Of a stretch of DNA of 64,000 bases, positions 15,333-28,586 are shown in pieces; position 1 is the first letter of the stretch; each line of letters starts with the position of its first letter. The position numbers and the translations under genes are program-made. Under the pieces are notes generated by a model. It saw only the letters and a program-made list of their open reading frames with translations, did no database searches and was not told the DNA's origin. The DNA comes from Chloroflexota bacterium (GTDB lineage: Bacteria; Chloroflexota; UBA11872): NCBI GenBank assembly GCA_026706485.1, contig JAPOYR010000013.1, positions 124,001-188,000 of the forward strand, given 5' to 3'.

Positions 15333-17759
15333 ATGGGTCGAAGTGCGGAGCAGTCGGTGTTGGGAAACCTGGCGGCGTCGGTCGACGAAACGGCGGCGAC
15401 CACCGCCGAGACGCGGTCGGAGCTGGTGGTCATGCCCGTGGTGCCGCTGCTCGATTGGGTCGCGTTCCCGGAAATGGCCATGCCCTTGCAGGCCAGCCGC
15501 GACGCCTCGCTGGCCGCCGTGGCGGCGGCCGAGACGCGCGGCGGCCGCGTGGTGCTGGTGGCGCAGCGGCGCGCCAGCGACAAGGTGCGTCCGTCGGACC
15601 TTTTTGAGGTCGGCACCATTGCCGAGGTCATTCGCAAGCTGCGCATGCCCGACGGCAGCCAGCAAGTGCTGCTGCAAGGCCGCCAGCGCGCCCGGCTCGA
15701 GTCCGTGGAAGAGCGCGAAGGCCATCTCGTCGCCCGCGTCGAACCCGTCGAGATTCCCCACGAGTCATCGCTGGAGCTCGAGGCCCTGCGCCGCGTCGTG
15801 GTGGCTCAGGTGGAGGCGGTGGCCGAGGAGACCAACACCTTTCCCCCCGACGTCGTGGCCATGACGCGCCGCGTGTCCGATCCGAGCTGGCTGTGCGACT
15901 ACATCTGTTTTTCCTCCGACATGCCGATGCGGGAGCGCCAGGACGTGTTGGAAGCGTTCGAGCCCGTCGAGCGCCTGCGGCGCGTGGCCCGCTACCTGGC
16001 GCGCCAGGCGGAGATGCTGGACATCCGCAACAAGATTCAAGGCGAGATCCAGGACGGCATTGAGAAAGTTCAGCGCGACTTCTACCTGCGCGAGCAGCTG
16101 CGGGCGATCCAACGCGAGCTCGGAATCTCGAACACCCAGATTGACGACACCGACGAGTTGAGCCGACGGGTGGAGGAGTCCGACCTGCCCGAGGTGGTGC
16201 GCGAGAAGGCCGAGCACGAAATCAGCCGGCTCGAAGCCACGCCCCCGACCTCGCCGGAGATCGGCGTGATCCGCGGCTACCTCGACTGGCTCCTCGGCCT
16301 GCCCTGGAGCACGGAAACCTCGGATCGCCGCGATCTGCGCCGCGCGCGGCGGGTGCTGGAGCGCGATCACTACGGCCTGGTGCACGTCAAGCAGCGGGTG
16401 CTGGAGTTCCTCGCCGTGCGCATGCTGTCGGACGCCTTCCGCACGCCGATCCTTTGCCTGGTCGGGCCGCCCGGCGTCGGCAAGACGAGTCTGGGGCGCT
16501 CAGTGGCCCGAGCCCTGGGACGCGAGTTCGTGCGCATCTCGCTGGGCGGCGTGCGCGACGAGGCGGAAATCCGCGGCCATCGCCGCACCTACGTGGGGGC
16601 CCTGCCGGGCCGCATCGTGCAAGCCATGCGCCGCGCCGGCTCGCGCAATCCGGTGCTGCTGCTCGACGAGGTCGACAAGATCGGGCGCGACTTTCGGGGC
16701 GATCCCTCGTCCGCCCTGCTGGAAGTGCTCGACCCGGAGCACAACCACAGCTTCACCGACCACTATCTCGAAGTGCCGCTCGATCTGTCGCGCGTGCTGT
16801 TCGTCACCACGGCCAACGACGCCGAAGCCATCCCCGCAGTGCTGCGCGATCGGATGGAGGTCATCGAGCTGCACGGCTACACCGAGGATGAGAAGGTCCG
16901 CATCGCCGACGGGCATTTGCTCCCGCGCCAGCTCAAGCAGCACGGGCTCGGCGGACGCGGCATCGAGTTTTCCGATCGCGCCATCCGCGAAGCGATCCGG
17001 CACTACACCCGCGAGGCCGGCGTGCGAAACCTCGAGCGCGAGCTCGGGTCGGTCTGCCGCAAGCTGGCGCGCCGCGTGGCGGACGGGCGGCGTTTCGCGC
17101 GCCGGGTCACCCCGCGCGTGGTGCGCTCGCTGCTCGGCGCGCCGCGCTATCTGCCGGAAGACGACGACCGCTCGCCGCTGGTGGGCGTCGCCACCGGCCT
17201 GGCCGTCACCCCGTTCGGTGGCGAGGTGCTCGACGTGGAGGCGTCCGCCGTACCGGGCAGCGGCAAGCTGCGCCTCACCGGTCAGCTGGGCGAGGTGATG
17301 CGCGAGTCGGCGCAGGCCGCGCTGTCCTACGTGCGGGCGCGGGGTGACGCGTTCGGCATGGATCGACCTAATTTCGGGCAAACGGACGTGCACGTGCACG
17401 TGCCGGCGGGCAGCGTGCCCAAGGACGGCCCCTCGGCGGGCATCACCATGAGCACCGCCATCATGTCGGCCGTCGCCGGCGTGCCCGTGCGGCGCCAGGT
17501 GGCCATGACCGGCGAGGTCACGCTGCGCGGCCGCGTCCTGCCCATCGGGGGGCTCAAGGAGAAGGTGCTGGCGGCGCACCGGGCCGGCCTGCGCACGGTG
17601 GTGGCGCCCGCGGAAAACCGGGCGGACGTCGACGACGTACCCGCGAAAGTCCGACGACAGATGCGATTTGTGTGGGTGGACGACATGGACGCGGTCCTGA
17701 CGACCGCATTGATGACACCGGCGACGAGCCGGCCCGCGCCCCATGGCGCGACGGCCTAG
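15333..17759 (+). CDS. lon: ATP-dependent protease Lon
   Basis: Lon unfolds and degrades damaged and regulatory cytosolic proteins. The 808-residue protein has the N-terminal substrate domain (starting VVMPVVPLLDWVAFPEMAMPL), a coiled-coil region (EIQDGIEKVQRDFYLREQLR), the AAA+ module with Walker A GPPGVGKTS at about 376-384, LLLDEVDK, and the protease domain with catalytic Ser701 (KDGPSAG) and Lys744 (GGLKEK). Length is close to the usual 780-820. ATG 15333 lies 8 nt after the -10 hexamer, suggesting a leaderless start; Met34 at 15432, with GGAG upstream, is an alternative. It is the first gene of the heat-shock operon, 12 nt before dnaK. Confidence 0.97.
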   Translation: MGRSAEQSVLGNLAASVDETAATTAETRSELVVMPVVPLLDWVAFPEMAMPLQASRDASLAAVAAAETRGGRVVLVAQRRASDKVRPSDLFEVGTIAEVIRKLRMPDGSQQVLLQGRQRARLESVEEREGHLVARVEPVEIPHESSLELEALRRVVVAQVEAVAEETNTFPPDVVAMTRRVSDPSWLCDYICFSSDMPMRERQDVLEAFEPVERLRRVARYLARQAEMLDIRNKIQGEIQDGIEKVQRDFYLREQLRAIQRELGISNTQIDDTDELSRRVEESDLPEVVREKAEHEISRLEATPPTSPEIGVIRGYLDWLLGLPWSTETSDRRDLRRARRVLERDHYGLVHVKQRVLEFLAVRMLSDAFRTPILCLVGPPGVGKTSLGRSVARALGREFVRISLGGVRDEAEIRGHRRTYVGALPGRIVQAMRRAGSRNPVLLLDEVDKIGRDFRGDPSSALLEVLDPEHNHSFTDHYLEVPLDLSRVLFVTTANDAEAIPAVLRDRMEVIELHGYTEDEKVRIADGHLLPRQLKQHGLGGRGIEFSDRAIREAIRHYTREAGVRNLERELGSVCRKLARRVADGRRFARRVTPRVVRSLLGAPRYLPEDDDRSPLVGVATGLAVTPFGGEVLDVEASAVPGSGKLRLTGQLGEVMRESAQAALSYVRARGDAFGMDRPNFGQTDVHVHVPAGSVPKDGPSAGITMSTAIMSAVAGVPVRRQVAMTGEVTLRGRVLPIGGLKEKVLAAHRAGLRTVVAPAENRADVDDVPAKVRRQMRFVWVDDMDAVLTTALMTPATSRPAPHGATA

Positions 17760-17771
17760 GAGGCAGAGCGA

Positions 17772-19709
<1,938 letters not shown>

Positions 19710-19712
19710 CCC

Positions 19713-20237
19713 ATGAGCGCCACCGAACCCCGTGAATCCACGTCCCGCATGAGCGACGACCCGATGGCCGAGCACCGCGAGCCGGAGGAGGAGATCGCCA
19801 CGCTGCGCGCCGAGATCGAGTCGCTCAACGACAAGCTGCTGCGCGTGCGCGCCGACACCGACAACTATCGCAAGCGCCTGGAACGCACCACCGAGGACCT
19901 GGTGCGCGACGCCAAGCGCCGGCTGTTCATGGATCTGCTGCACCTCGCCGACGACCTGGAGCGGGCGCTGGCCGCGCCGCACGACGACGGCCGGGCGCTG
20001 GCCGAGGGCGTGGATCTCACGCTCACGCGCCTGCGGGACGTGCTGGCCGGCTATGGCGTGCGCCGAATGGACTCCGGCGGCGCCTTCGACCCGAACCTGC
20101 ACGAGGCCGTGGCCACCGCGGCCACCGGCGACGTTCCCGACGGTCACATCCTGGACGAGGTCAGCCGCGGCTATCTCTGGGGCGACATGGTGCTGCGCGC
20201 GGCGCGCGTGCGCGTCGCGGTGGCACCCGACGACTAG
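19713..20237 (+). CDS. grpE: Nucleotide exchange factor GrpE
   Basis: GrpE releases ADP from DnaK. The 174-residue protein has an acidic N-terminus, a long coiled-coil helix ([21 protein letters not shown]), [10 protein letters not shown], a four-helix region with [14 protein letters not shown], and the beta domain with FDPNLHEAV and [17 protein letters not shown]. This is the normal GrpE layout and length. The gene starts 3 nt after dnaK stops and 7 nt separate it from dnaJ. In-frame ATGs at 19749 and 19764 are possible alternative starts. Confidence 0.95.
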   Translation: MSATEPRESTSRMSDDPMAEHREPEEEIATLRAEIESLNDKLLRVRADTDNYRKRLERTTEDLVRDAKRRLFMDLLHLADDLERALAAPHDDGRALAEGVDLTLTRLRDVLAGYGVRRMDSGGAFDPNLHEAVATAATGDVPDGHILDEVSRGYLWGDMVLRAARVRVAVAPDD

Positions 20238-20244
20238 CGACGCC

Positions 20245-21171
20245 ATGGAATACCGGGACTACTACAAGACGTTGGGCGTCAGCCGGCAGGCCAGCGACGA
20301 CGAGCTCAAGCGGGCCTTCCGCCGTCTGGCGCGTCGCTTCCACCCCGACGTCAATCCCGGCGATCCGCAGGCCGACGCGCGCTTCAAGGAGATCAACGAG
20401 GCCTACCAGGTGCTCAGCGACCCCGACAAGCGCAAGCGCTACGACCGCTTTGGATCGAACTGGCGACAGACCGGGTCGTTCGAGGAGGCGTTTCGACGAG
20501 CCGGAGCCCCGACCGGCGCCTCGCCGGGAGGCTTTGGCGGCGCGGGCTTCAGCGACTTCTTCGAGTCCCTCTTCGGCAGCATGGGGTTCGGCGGTCAGCG
20601 TCCGGGTCCGCCGCCCAGCGCGGACGTCGAAGATCGGCTGGACATCACCCTGCGCGAGGTCTCCGAGGGCGGCCGGCGCTCGCTGATGCTGCGCGCGCCG
20701 CACGCCGACGGCCAGATGCGCCAGGAGCGCATCGACGTCACCATCCCCAAGGGGGTTCGCGACGGTCAGCGGCTGCGCGTGACCGGCAAGGGCAGCATCC
20801 GGCCGGACGGCACCCGCGGCGATCTGTATCTGCGCGTCGCGGTGTCGCCCGACTCGCGCTTCGAACGCCACGACGCGGACCTGCACACCACGGCGACCAT
20901 CGGCCTCTCGGAAGCCATGCTCGGCGCCAACGTCAACGTCTCCACCCTCGGCGGGCCCACCCTGACGGTGCAGGTGCCGCCGGAAACGCGCGACGGCGCT
21001 CGGCTGCGGCTGCGCGGCCAGGGACTGCCGAAGGCCCGCTCGAATCAGCGCGGCGACATAATCGTGCGCATTCGGGTGCGGCTGCCGCAGGATCTCTCAC
21101 ACCGCGAGCAAGCGCTGTTCCGCGAGCTCGCCGAGCTGCGCGGCGAACAGCCGCTGCCCCAACGAAGCTAA
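20245..21171 (+). CDS. dnaJ: DnaJ/CbpA-type Hsp40 co-chaperone lacking the zinc domain
   Basis: The 308-residue protein has a full J domain ([20 protein letters not shown] onward) with the HPD tripeptide in [11 protein letters not shown], a Gly/Phe-rich linker (about 80-130) and two C-terminal substrate-binding domains ([24 protein letters not shown] and LRGQGLP). The CxxCxGxG zinc repeats of type I DnaJ are missing, so it is a type II (CbpA-like) Hsp40. It stimulates DnaK ATPase. The ATG at 20245 follows the grpE stop by 7 nt; the stop abuts the hspR ATG (TAAATG). Confidence 0.94.
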   Translation: MEYRDYYKTLGVSRQASDDELKRAFRRLARRFHPDVNPGDPQADARFKEINEAYQVLSDPDKRKRYDRFGSNWRQTGSFEEAFRRAGAPTGASPGGFGGAGFSDFFESLFGSMGFGGQRPGPPPSADVEDRLDITLREVSEGGRRSLMLRAPHADGQMRQERIDVTIPKGVRDGQRLRVTGKGSIRPDGTRGDLYLRVAVSPDSRFERHDADLHTTATIGLSEAMLGANVNVSTLGGPTLTVQVPPETRDGARLRLRGQGLPKARSNQRGDIIVRIRVRLPQDLSHREQALFRELAELRGEQPLPQRS

Positions 21172-21582
21172 ATGCGCTCCCCCGACGACTTTGACGCCGT
21201 CAGCGAACCGGACGCCGGCATGCGCGAGCGGCCCGCGGTGTTCATCGGCGTGGTGGCCGAAATCACCCGCGTGCATCCGCAAACGCTGCGCCACTACGAG
21301 CGCATCGGCCTGGTCACGCCGGGGCGGTCCCGGGGCAACGTGCGCCTCTATTCGCAGGAAGACATCGAGCGCGTGCGGCTGATTCAGCGCCTGACCCATG
21401 AGCTGGGCGTGAACCTGGCGGGCGTCGAGGTGATTCTGAACATGCGCGAGACCCATGAGCGGCAGCGGCAGGAATCGGAACGCCGGGAGCAACGCCTGGG
21501 CGATCGCCATCAGCTGGAGATCGAGCGCCTGCAGGCGGAGATCGATCGACTGCGCGCCGCGCTGCGCCGCCTGGTCGGATAG
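21172..21582 (+). CDS. hspR: MerR-family heat-shock repressor HspR
   Basis: HspR represses heat-shock operons by binding HAIR inverted repeats, often with DnaK as co-repressor. The 136-residue protein has a MerR-type winged helix ([20 protein letters not shown], then [20 protein letters not shown]), the [19 protein letters not shown] segment typical of HspR, and a C-terminal coiled coil rich in Glu, Arg and Gln. It directly follows dnaJ and precedes clpC by 27 nt. The HAIR-like site upstream of lon implies autogenous control: excess free DnaK would keep the operon off. Confidence 0.92.
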   Translation: MRSPDDFDAVSEPDAGMRERPAVFIGVVAEITRVHPQTLRHYERIGLVTPGRSRGNVRLYSQEDIERVRLIQRLTHELGVNLAGVEVILNMRETHERQRQESERREQRLGDRHQLEIERLQAEIDRLRAALRRLVG

Positions 21583-21609
21583 CGGGGCGGGCAAGGAGCC
21601 ACGAGCACC

Positions 21610-24138
21610 ATGATGAACTTCGACCGATTCACCGAAAAGGCGCAAGAGACGGTGCAGCGCGCCCAGTCGATCATGCTGGAGCATGCGCACAACCAGCTCG
21701 ACGCCGAGCACATCCTCCTGGCGCTGCTCGAGCCGGCGGACGGCGTGGCGGTGCGCATCGTCCAACGGCTGCGCGTCTCGCCGGACCTGATACGAGGCGA
21801 GCTGCGCCGCCTGCTGGCCGACAAGCCCCGCGTCAGCGTCGAGGACGGCGACGGCGGTGTGGCGCAGGGCCAGATGTTCGTGACGCCCCAAACCCTGGAG
21901 CTGATGAACGCGGCCCGCGAGGAGGCCGAACGCCTCAGCGACGAGTTCGTGGGCAACGAGCACCTGCTGCTGGCCGTGGCGCGCTCGCGCAACTCCGAGG
22001 CCGGGCACGTGCTGCGCCGCACCGGAGTCGATACGGAGGGCATCTACGGCGCCCTGCGCGACGTCCGGGGTGCCCAGCGCTCCTCCAGCCCGTCGGCTGA
22101 AAGCCGCTACGAGGTGCTCGAGAAGTACAGCACCGACCTCACCGAAATCGCGCGCCACGACAAGCTCGATCCGGTCATCGGTCGGGAGCAGGAAATCAAG
22201 CGCGTGATCCAGGTGCTCGCCCGCCGGACCAAGAACAACCCCGCCCTCATCGGCGAGCCGGGCGTCGGCAAGACCGCCATCGTCGAGGGCCTGGCCCAGC
22301 GCATCGCCGGCAACGACGTGCCGCGCATCCTGCGCGACCGCCGCGTGCTGGCCATCGACATGGGCGCCATGGTCGCCGGCTCGAAGTTCCGCGGCGAGTT
22401 CGAGGAGCGCCTAAAGGCCGTGATCAACGAGGTCCGCGCCTCCGACGGCGAGATCATCCTATTCTTCGACGAGCTGCACCAGGCCGTGGGCGCCGGCGCG
22501 GCCGAGGGCGCCATCGACGCGTCGAGCATGCTCAAGCCGGCCCTCGCGCGCGGCGAGCTGCAAGCCATCGGCGCCACCACGCTCGACGAGTTCCGCACCC
22601 ACGTCGAGCGCGACAAGGCACTGGCGCGGCGGTTTCAGCCGGTCTACGTGGAAGAGCCCTCGGTCGAGGAAACGGTGGCGGTGCTACAGGGGTTGCGCCC
22701 GCGATACGAGCAGCACCACGACCTCAAGATCAACGACGAGGCCATCGATGCCGCCGCCCGCCTCTCCGACCGCTATCTCACCGAACGCCACCTGCCCGAC
22801 AAGGCGATCGACCTGATGGACGAGGCAGCCGCGAAGGTTCGGGTCGACATCTTCGACACGCCGCCCGAGCTGCGCGACGTCGAGAAGCGCATCGAGGAGC
22901 TGCAGGAGGCGGAGGAAAACGCCTGGCAGGCCCGCGACTACGAGCGCGCCGCCAACGTCAAGTCGGACGTGCTGCAGCTCAACGCCAAGCTCGAGGACTG
23001 GCGCAAGCGCTGGCTGGCCGAGCGGGACCTGGACGACGTGGTCAGCCGCGAGGACATCGCCGACGTGGTCTCCAACATCACCGGCATTCCCGTGGCGCGC
23101 ATGTTCGAAGAGGAGGCCGCGCGCCTGCTCCACATGGAAGACGCGCTGCACCAGCGCATCGTCAATCAGAAAGAGGCGGTGACCGCCGTTGCCGACGCCA
23201 TCCGGCGCTCGCGCGCGGGCATCGCCGACCCGCGCCGGCCCATCGGCTCGTTCTTCTTCCTGGGACCCACCGGCGTGGGCAAGACCGAGCTGGCGCGCGC
23301 GCTGGCCGAGTTCATGTTCGACGACGAGTCGGCCATGCTGCGCATCGACATGTCCGAGTTCGGCGAGCGGCACTCGGTCAGCCGGCTGGTGGGGGCGCCG
23401 CCCGGCTACGTCGGCTACGACGACGCGGCCCAACTCACGGAGAAAGTCCGGCGCCGGCCCTACCAGGTGGTGCTCTTCGACGAGGTCGAAAAGGCCCACC
23501 CGGAAATCTTCAACGTCCTGCTGCAGGTGCTCGACGACGGGCGGCTCACCGACGGCCACGGGCGCGTGGTGGACTTCAGCCACACCATCATCATCATGAC
23601 GTCCAACGTGGGCGCGCAGCAGATTCGACGCGAGAACGCCTTGGGATTCCGGCAAAGCGATGCCGCGGACTCGGCCGCCAGCGAAGACCGCGCCATGCGC
23701 ACCCGGCTGCGAAACGAGCTGCGCAAGACCTTCCGGCCCGAGTTCCTCAACCGCGTGGACGAGATCATCATCTTCCACTCGCTGACCCAGCCGCAGCTGC
23801 GCGAGATCGTGGACCTGATGGCTGCCGACCTGGGCCGCCGCATGGCCGCGCAGGGCATCGGCGTCGAGCTCACCACCGCCGCCAAGGACCGCGTGCTCGA
23901 GCTCGGCTGGAACCCGGACTACGGCGCGCGGCCCCTGCGGCGCACCCTGCAGCGCGAGGTCGAAAACCACATCGCGCGGCTGCTGCTCGACCAGAGCTGC
24001 GATGCCGGCTGCAGGGTCCGCGTGGACGTGGCCGACGACGACTTCACGTTCGACGTGCAGCAGGCGGCGCCCGCGGTGGACGGCAACAACGGCGCTGTCT
24101 CCGACGCTGCCGTCGAACCGGCGACCACCAGCACTTAG
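21610..24138 (+). CDS. clpC: ClpC-type AAA+ unfoldase (Clp ATPase, class I)
   Basis: This double-ring ATPase unfolds proteins, for ClpP in ClpC-type enzymes or for disaggregation in ClpB. The 842-residue protein has an N-terminal Clp repeat domain (about 1-145), AAA domain 1 with GEPGVGKTA and [12 protein letters not shown], a short middle region with a UVR-like element ([17 protein letters not shown]) and AAA domain 2 with GPTGVGKTE and a sensor region ([17 protein letters not shown]). The short middle domain argues for ClpC rather than ClpB, although DELH and the [11 protein letters not shown] segment are ClpB-like. A ribosome site (AAGGAG) precedes the ATG. It ends the operon. Confidence 0.9.
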   Translation: MMNFDRFTEKAQETVQRAQSIMLEHAHNQLDAEHILLALLEPADGVAVRIVQRLRVSPDLIRGELRRLLADKPRVSVEDGDGGVAQGQMFVTPQTLELMNAAREEAERLSDEFVGNEHLLLAVARSRNSEAGHVLRRTGVDTEGIYGALRDVRGAQRSSSPSAESRYEVLEKYSTDLTEIARHDKLDPVIGREQEIKRVIQVLARRTKNNPALIGEPGVGKTAIVEGLAQRIAGNDVPRILRDRRVLAIDMGAMVAGSKFRGEFEERLKAVINEVRASDGEIILFFDELHQAVGAGAAEGAIDASSMLKPALARGELQAIGATTLDEFRTHVERDKALARRFQPVYVEEPSVEETVAVLQGLRPRYEQHHDLKINDEAIDAAARLSDRYLTERHLPDKAIDLMDEAAAKVRVDIFDTPPELRDVEKRIEELQEAEENAWQARDYERAANVKSDVLQLNAKLEDWRKRWLAERDLDDVVSREDIADVVSNITGIPVARMFEEEAARLLHMEDALHQRIVNQKEAVTAVADAIRRSRAGIADPRRPIGSFFFLGPTGVGKTELARALAEFMFDDESAMLRIDMSEFGERHSVSRLVGAPPGYVGYDDAAQLTEKVRRRPYQVVLFDEVEKAHPEIFNVLLQVLDDGRLTDGHGRVVDFSHTIIIMTSNVGAQQIRRENALGFRQSDAADSAASEDRAMRTRLRNELRKTFRPEFLNRVDEIIIFHSLTQPQLREIVDLMAADLGRRMAAQGIGVELTTAAKDRVLELGWNPDYGARPLRRTLQREVENHIARLLLDQSCDAGCRVRVDVADDDFTFDVQQAAPAVDGNNGAVSDAAVEPATTST

Positions 24139-24166
24139 GGAGGCGCTGAAAGCGCCAATGGATCCA

Positions 24167-24226
24167 ACCCGAATCCGTTCGCCCTGAGCTTGTCGAAGGG
24201 ATAGCCGAACGGATTCAGGTTCGGGT
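24167..24226. repeat. Palindromic REP-like element, copy 1
   Basis: AATCCGTTCG (24172-24181) pairs with CGAACGGATT (24206-24215), flanked by outer arms ACCCGAA and TTCGGGT. The loop holds CCCTGAGCTTGTCGAAGGG, itself partly self-complementary. A second copy is at 54722-54771 with the same core differing at a few bases. Such short palindromes recur between genes in many bacterial genomes. Confidence 0.8.
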
Positions 24227-24229
24227 GGA

Positions 24230-24311
24230 CCGGGGAGCCGCGCTTCTTCAGAGGTTCCCCGGACGCCGCCGGTCGGGGAACGGCCCTCGCGGCCTCCCCA
24301 GCGCGAGGGCC
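24230..24311. other. Tandem stem-loops downstream of clpC
   Basis: CCGGGGA (24230-24236) pairs with TCCCCGG (24256-24262), and GGCCCTCGCG (24282-24291) pairs with CGCGAGGGCC (24302-24311). Neither is followed by a T tract on either strand. They may end the heat-shock transcript in a factor-assisted way or protect its 3' end, or be part of the repeat cluster. The 297-nt space between clpC and the next gene holds nothing else recognisable. Confidence 0.5.
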
Positions 24312-24435
24312 GCTCGTTGACCGGGAATGGCATTGTTCCGCGCCATTCGGCTCAAGGCAACGAAATTCGGCGGTTGCGGGGGGCGGCCAGGTGCCCCACC
24401 ATTTCATCCAAGGCATCGCCGTGAGAGGTGCGCGA

Positions 24436-25203
24436 ATGGCCCATGTGGCGTTTGAACGGATGACACGCGATGAAATCGGCGCCCTGGCGCCCTCGGCGGT
24501 GGCCATCCTGCCCACCGCGGCCATCGAGCAGCACGGGCCGCACAATCCCGTGGGCCTCGACACCATGTGCTGCATGGCGGTGGCACGCGCCGCGGCGGAG
24601 GCCGCCGGCCCGGACCTCAACGTGGTCGTGTGCCCGCCGCTGCACTTCGGCAGCTCCCACCATCACCTGCCGTGGCCCGGCGTGCTGACGCTCACGAGCC
24701 ACACCTTCGGCGTGGTGGTCTTCGAGCTGCTCGACAGCCTGCGCATGATGGGGTTCCGCCGCGTGCTGGTGCTGAACGGCCACGGCGGCAACGAGTTCCT
24801 GATCCAGCAGACCGCGCGCGACTTCGTCCTGGACTTTCGCGAGATGCACGTCGTCGCCGGCAGCTATTGGGATGTCGCTCGCGAGGCGCTGGAGGCCGTT
24901 CCGCGCGATGGAGGGTTCTCCATTCCCGGCCACGCGGGGTCGTTCGAGACGTCGCTCATGCTCCACCTGGACCCCGAGTTGGTGCGGACCGAACACATTC
25001 CCGTGACCGGCGACACGCCGCTGCCGGCCGGCCTCGCCAACGTCACTGAGGCGCGCGACGGAGACTTCCTGGGCGACCGGCCCACCGGCGTGAGCGACGA
25101 CGCGTCGCACGGCACGGCCGAGTTGGGACGCCAGTATCTCGACGCGGCGGCGACGGTGGTGGCCGCACAGATTCGGGAGATCGCCGAATCGGCGCCCGAA
25201 TGA
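24436..25203 (+). CDS. Creatininase family amidohydrolase
   Basis: The family includes creatininase and related metal-dependent amide hydrolases such as those acting on formylated pathway intermediates. The 255-residue protein has the N-terminal metal motif AAIEQHGPHNPVGLD, HFGSSHHHLPWPG, the VLNGHGGNE glycine motif and the HAGSFETSLML segment, all family hallmarks with metal ligands (Glu and His of EQHG, Asp, His of SSHHH, Glu of FET). Length is normal (about 240-260). The substrate is not determined. It stands alone between the repeat cluster and a convergent gene. Confidence 0.88.
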   Translation: MAHVAFERMTRDEIGALAPSAVAILPTAAIEQHGPHNPVGLDTMCCMAVARAAAEAAGPDLNVVVCPPLHFGSSHHHLPWPGVLTLTSHTFGVVVFELLDSLRMMGFRRVLVLNGHGGNEFLIQQTARDFVLDFREMHVVAGSYWDVAREALEAVPRDGGFSIPGHAGSFETSLMLHLDPELVRTEHIPVTGDTPLPAGLANVTEARDGDFLGDRPTGVSDDASHGTAELGRQYLDAAATVVAAQIREIAESAPE

Positions 25204-25211
25204 GCTGAGAC

Positions 25212-27104
25212 CTAGCCCGAATCTCCGTCCGGCGCCGGGAAGCCCATGGCGTCGCCGAACTGATCCTGGAAGTCGGGGACGGCGGACAGCTCGACATAAT
25301 GCACGTGGCCGGGCAGGTCGGTGGCGCGCACGCGCGACGTCAGCGAGAGCAGGCACATGCGCGCGCCGTGGCCGGCGGCGTTGCCAATGGCCTCCACCGC
25401 CTCCTCCGGCACCGGCGGCAGCAGCCCGATGGCCAGGGCTTGCGCCGGGTCGATATAGCTGCCGAAGGCGCCCGCCAGCAGCACGCGGTCGAGATCGGAG
25501 GGCTGCAGGCCGGCCTCGCGCAAGAGGACGTTCGTGCCGCAGCGAATGCTGCCCTTCGCTAACTGCAAACGGCGGATGTCCTGCGCATGCAGCGCGATGC
25601 TCTCCTCCGGCAACGCCGGATCGCCCGTGAGCACGAACTCGCCGCCCGTGTCGTCCGGCCGCACCCGGCCGGCCAGGCCGGGCAGGACCTGCTCCATTTC
25701 GTGCCGCGAGAGCAGCCGGCCGCTCGGCGCCACCGCGCCCACGCGCAGCAGCTCGGCCACGGCATCCACCAGGCCCGATCCACAGATGCCCTCGGGCTCG
25801 CCGCCGCCGATCACGTCCACATCCACCGACGTGGGGGTAATCCGCACGCGCTCGATCGCCCCGGGCGCCGCGCGCATGCCGCGCGTGATCTCTGCGCCCT
25901 CGAATGCCGGTCCGGCGGGCGCCGCCGTCGCGAAGAGCCGCCGCTTGTGCGCCAGCACGATCTCTCCATTGGTGCCCACGTCGATCACCAGCGTCGTACC
26001 GCGGCGGCGGCCCAGGTTCGTGCTCAGCATCACGCCCACGATGTCGCCGCCGACATAGCTGGCCACCGCCGGCGCCACCCACACCCACGCCGACGGGAGC
26101 ACCGGCAAGTCGAGCTCCGACGCCCGCAGCGATACCGGGTCCACCGTGGTCGGCGCGAACGGCGAATACGAGATGCGCGACGGATCGATGCCCAGCAGCA
26201 GGTGCGTCATCACCGTGTTGCCGACGAACGTGGCCTCGTACACGCGGTCCGGCCGCACGTCGGCGGCCTCCAGGCAGCGCGTGGCGATGCCGCGCACGGT
26301 GTCCAGGATCGCCCGATGCAGCCGCTCGACGAACTCGGGACCGCGCATGGTGGCGCTCATGCGGCTGATCACGTCGCCGCCGTAGATGTGCTGGCCGTTG
26401 ATGTCCGACGCCACGGCGACTTCTTGCCCGGTGGTCAAGTCCATCAGCGCCCCGACCACCGTGGTCGTGCCGATGTCGAAGGCCAGGCCGTAGGCCGTGC
26501 CGGTGGTATCGCCGCGCTCGACCGAGATCACCCGGTTGCCCGCGATCACGATCGTGACGCCCTGGCTGATGTCCTCGCCGATCGCCCCCAGCCGGCTCAA
26601 CGCATCCCGTGTCGGATCGAGGTCGCCCGCGGCCGCGGCCAGCTCGTCCTGCACCAGGCTCCAGTCGGCGCGAGGATCGTGCAGGGTTGGCGGTGACGGC
26701 TTGACATAAATCTTCTGGATGTTGGGGTCGAGACTGATGCGCCCCAATCCGGCGCTTTCCACCACCCGCACCGCGCGAATCCCAAGCGGATGCGAATAGA
26801 CCGCGCCTTGGTCCACCGGGTGCTGGCAGGCCAGCCGCCAGCCGCCGGCCAGCTGCGCGATCGCCAGGCGGCGCTTGTCGTGCGGCGTGGGTTCGGGAAC
26901 CTCGGCGTCGCGCACCAGCACCCGGCAGGTGCCGCAGGTGCCCTTGCCGGCGCACACCGTCTCCACGGGAACGTCGTTGGCATGGGCGGCGTCGAGGATC
27001 GTGGTGCCGACTTCGGCTTCGATCGCGCGGTCCTCGGGCAGGAAGCGGCACGAAACGGTGCTGGGGGCGCTGATTGGACGGACCTCCGGGGTCGATGTGG
27101 GCAT
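25212..27104 (-). CDS. Corrinoid-protein reductive activator (ASKHA ATPase, N-terminal 2Fe-2S domain)
   Basis: This is a RACE/RamA-like protein: such enzymes use ATP and reduced iron-sulfur centres to bring Co(II) corrinoid proteins back to Co(I). The 630-residue protein has a plant-type ferredoxin domain with Cys51, Cys57, Cys60 and Cys93, a linker, and a DUF4445 ASKHA ATPase part with AFDIGTTTVVGAL, GNTVMTHLLLG, VIDVGTNGEIVL and LAGAFGSYID. Length matches the family (about 600-650). The likely client, a B12-binding corrinoid protein, is encoded at 53 kb; none is adjacent. It is convergent with the creatininase gene and divergent from nuoB. Confidence 0.87.
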   Translation of the reverse strand: MPTSTPEVRPISAPSTVSCRFLPEDRAIEAEVGTTILDAAHANDVPVETVCAGKGTCGTCRVLVRDAEVPEPTPHDKRRLAIAQLAGGWRLACQHPVDQGAVYSHPLGIRAVRVVESAGLGRISLDPNIQKIYVKPSPPTLHDPRADWSLVQDELAAAAGDLDPTRDALSRLGAIGEDISQGVTIVIAGNRVISVERGDTTGTAYGLAFDIGTTTVVGALMDLTTGQEVAVASDINGQHIYGGDVISRMSATMRGPEFVERLHRAILDTVRGIATRCLEAADVRPDRVYEATFVGNTVMTHLLLGIDPSRISYSPFAPTTVDPVSLRASELDLPVLPSAWVWVAPAVASYVGGDIVGVMLSTNLGRRRGTTLVIDVGTNGEIVLAHKRRLFATAAPAGPAFEGAEITRGMRAAPGAIERVRITPTSVDVDVIGGGEPEGICGSGLVDAVAELLRVGAVAPSGRLLSRHEMEQVLPGLAGRVRPDDTGGEFVLTGDPALPEESIALHAQDIRRLQLAKGSIRCGTNVLLREAGLQPSDLDRVLLAGAFGSYIDPAQALAIGLLPPVPEEAVEAIGNAAGHGARMCLLSLTSRVRATDLPGHVHYVELSAVPDFQDQFGDAMGFPAPDGDSG

Positions 27105-27197
27105 TGTGCGCCAATGCGCCCGTGAAGACGACGGCGCAACCGCTTACAATTGTCGAGGTTCGCAGGGACGACGCAAGCGGACGGAGGTCCGAGCACC

Positions 27198-27848
<651 letters not shown>

Positions 27849-27886
27849 GTTGCGACCACGCGCGCCCGGCCTCAGGCCACCACTGA

Positions 27887-28576
27887 ATGACGACACCTGA
27901 CGGCCGCCTCCGCCTGGAGCTTCACGCCCACACGCACGCGTCGCCCGACTGCGGGCTGAGCCCGACCCGACTCATCGAGCTGCTGCAAGATCGCGGCATC
28001 GAGGCGCTGGCGGTGACGGATCACAACACCATGGCGGGCGCCTTCGAGATGGCGCGCGTCTCACCCCTGCCCACCATCCTCGCCGAGGAGATCAAGAGCA
28101 CCGCCGGCGACATCATCGGCCTCTTCCTGGAAGAAGAAATCCCGCGCGACATGTCGCCCAGGGACACCGTGGCCGCCATCAAGGACCAGGGCGGGCTGGT
28201 GCTCGTGCCGCACCCCTTCGACAGCCTGCGCCGGTCGGCGCTGCGGGAAGCCACGGAGAGCATTCGCGAGCACATCGACATCCTCGAGGTGTTCAACGGG
28301 CGCACCCTGCGCGAGCGCGACAACCGCACGGCGCAGGACTATGCGCACGACCATGGCCTCGTGGCGTCCGTCGGCTCGGACTCGCATCTCGCCCGCGAGG
28401 TGGGCGTGAGCTGGCAGGTGCTCAAGCCGTGGAACGATCCCGCCGAGTTTCTGGACAACCTGCGCGAGGCCGAGCTGCACATGGAGCTGGCGCCGGCGTG
28501 GGTGCATGCCGGCAGTTCGCTGCACGCCTACGCCACGAAGTTCCGGAAGCGGCTGAATACCTGGTTCGCCGGCTAG
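27887..28576 (+). CDS. PHP domain metal-dependent phosphoesterase
   Basis: The 229-residue protein has the PHP metal motifs: HAHTHASPDCG at the N-terminus (HxH), VTDHNT, the glutamate in AEEIKS, LVPHPFD, and GSDSHLAREVG near the C-terminus. PHP proteins hydrolyse phosphoesters, as in nucleotidases and RNA or polymerase proofreading domains; the substrate is unknown. It begins 38 nt after nuoB and ends 10 nt before a membrane protein gene, so the three may be co-transcribed. Confidence 0.85.
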   Translation: MTTPDGRLRLELHAHTHASPDCGLSPTRLIELLQDRGIEALAVTDHNTMAGAFEMARVSPLPTILAEEIKSTAGDIIGLFLEEEIPRDMSPRDTVAAIKDQGGLVLVPHPFDSLRRSALREATESIREHIDILEVFNGRTLRERDNRTAQDYAHDHGLVASVGSDSHLAREVGVSWQVLKPWNDPAEFLDNLREAELHMELAPAWVHAGSSLHAYATKFRKRLNTWFAG

Positions 28577-28586
28577 CGCGACGCGC

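Noticed and set aside
24230-24311. Standard intrinsic terminators after clpC
   Set aside because: The stems are strong but no T tract follows on either strand.
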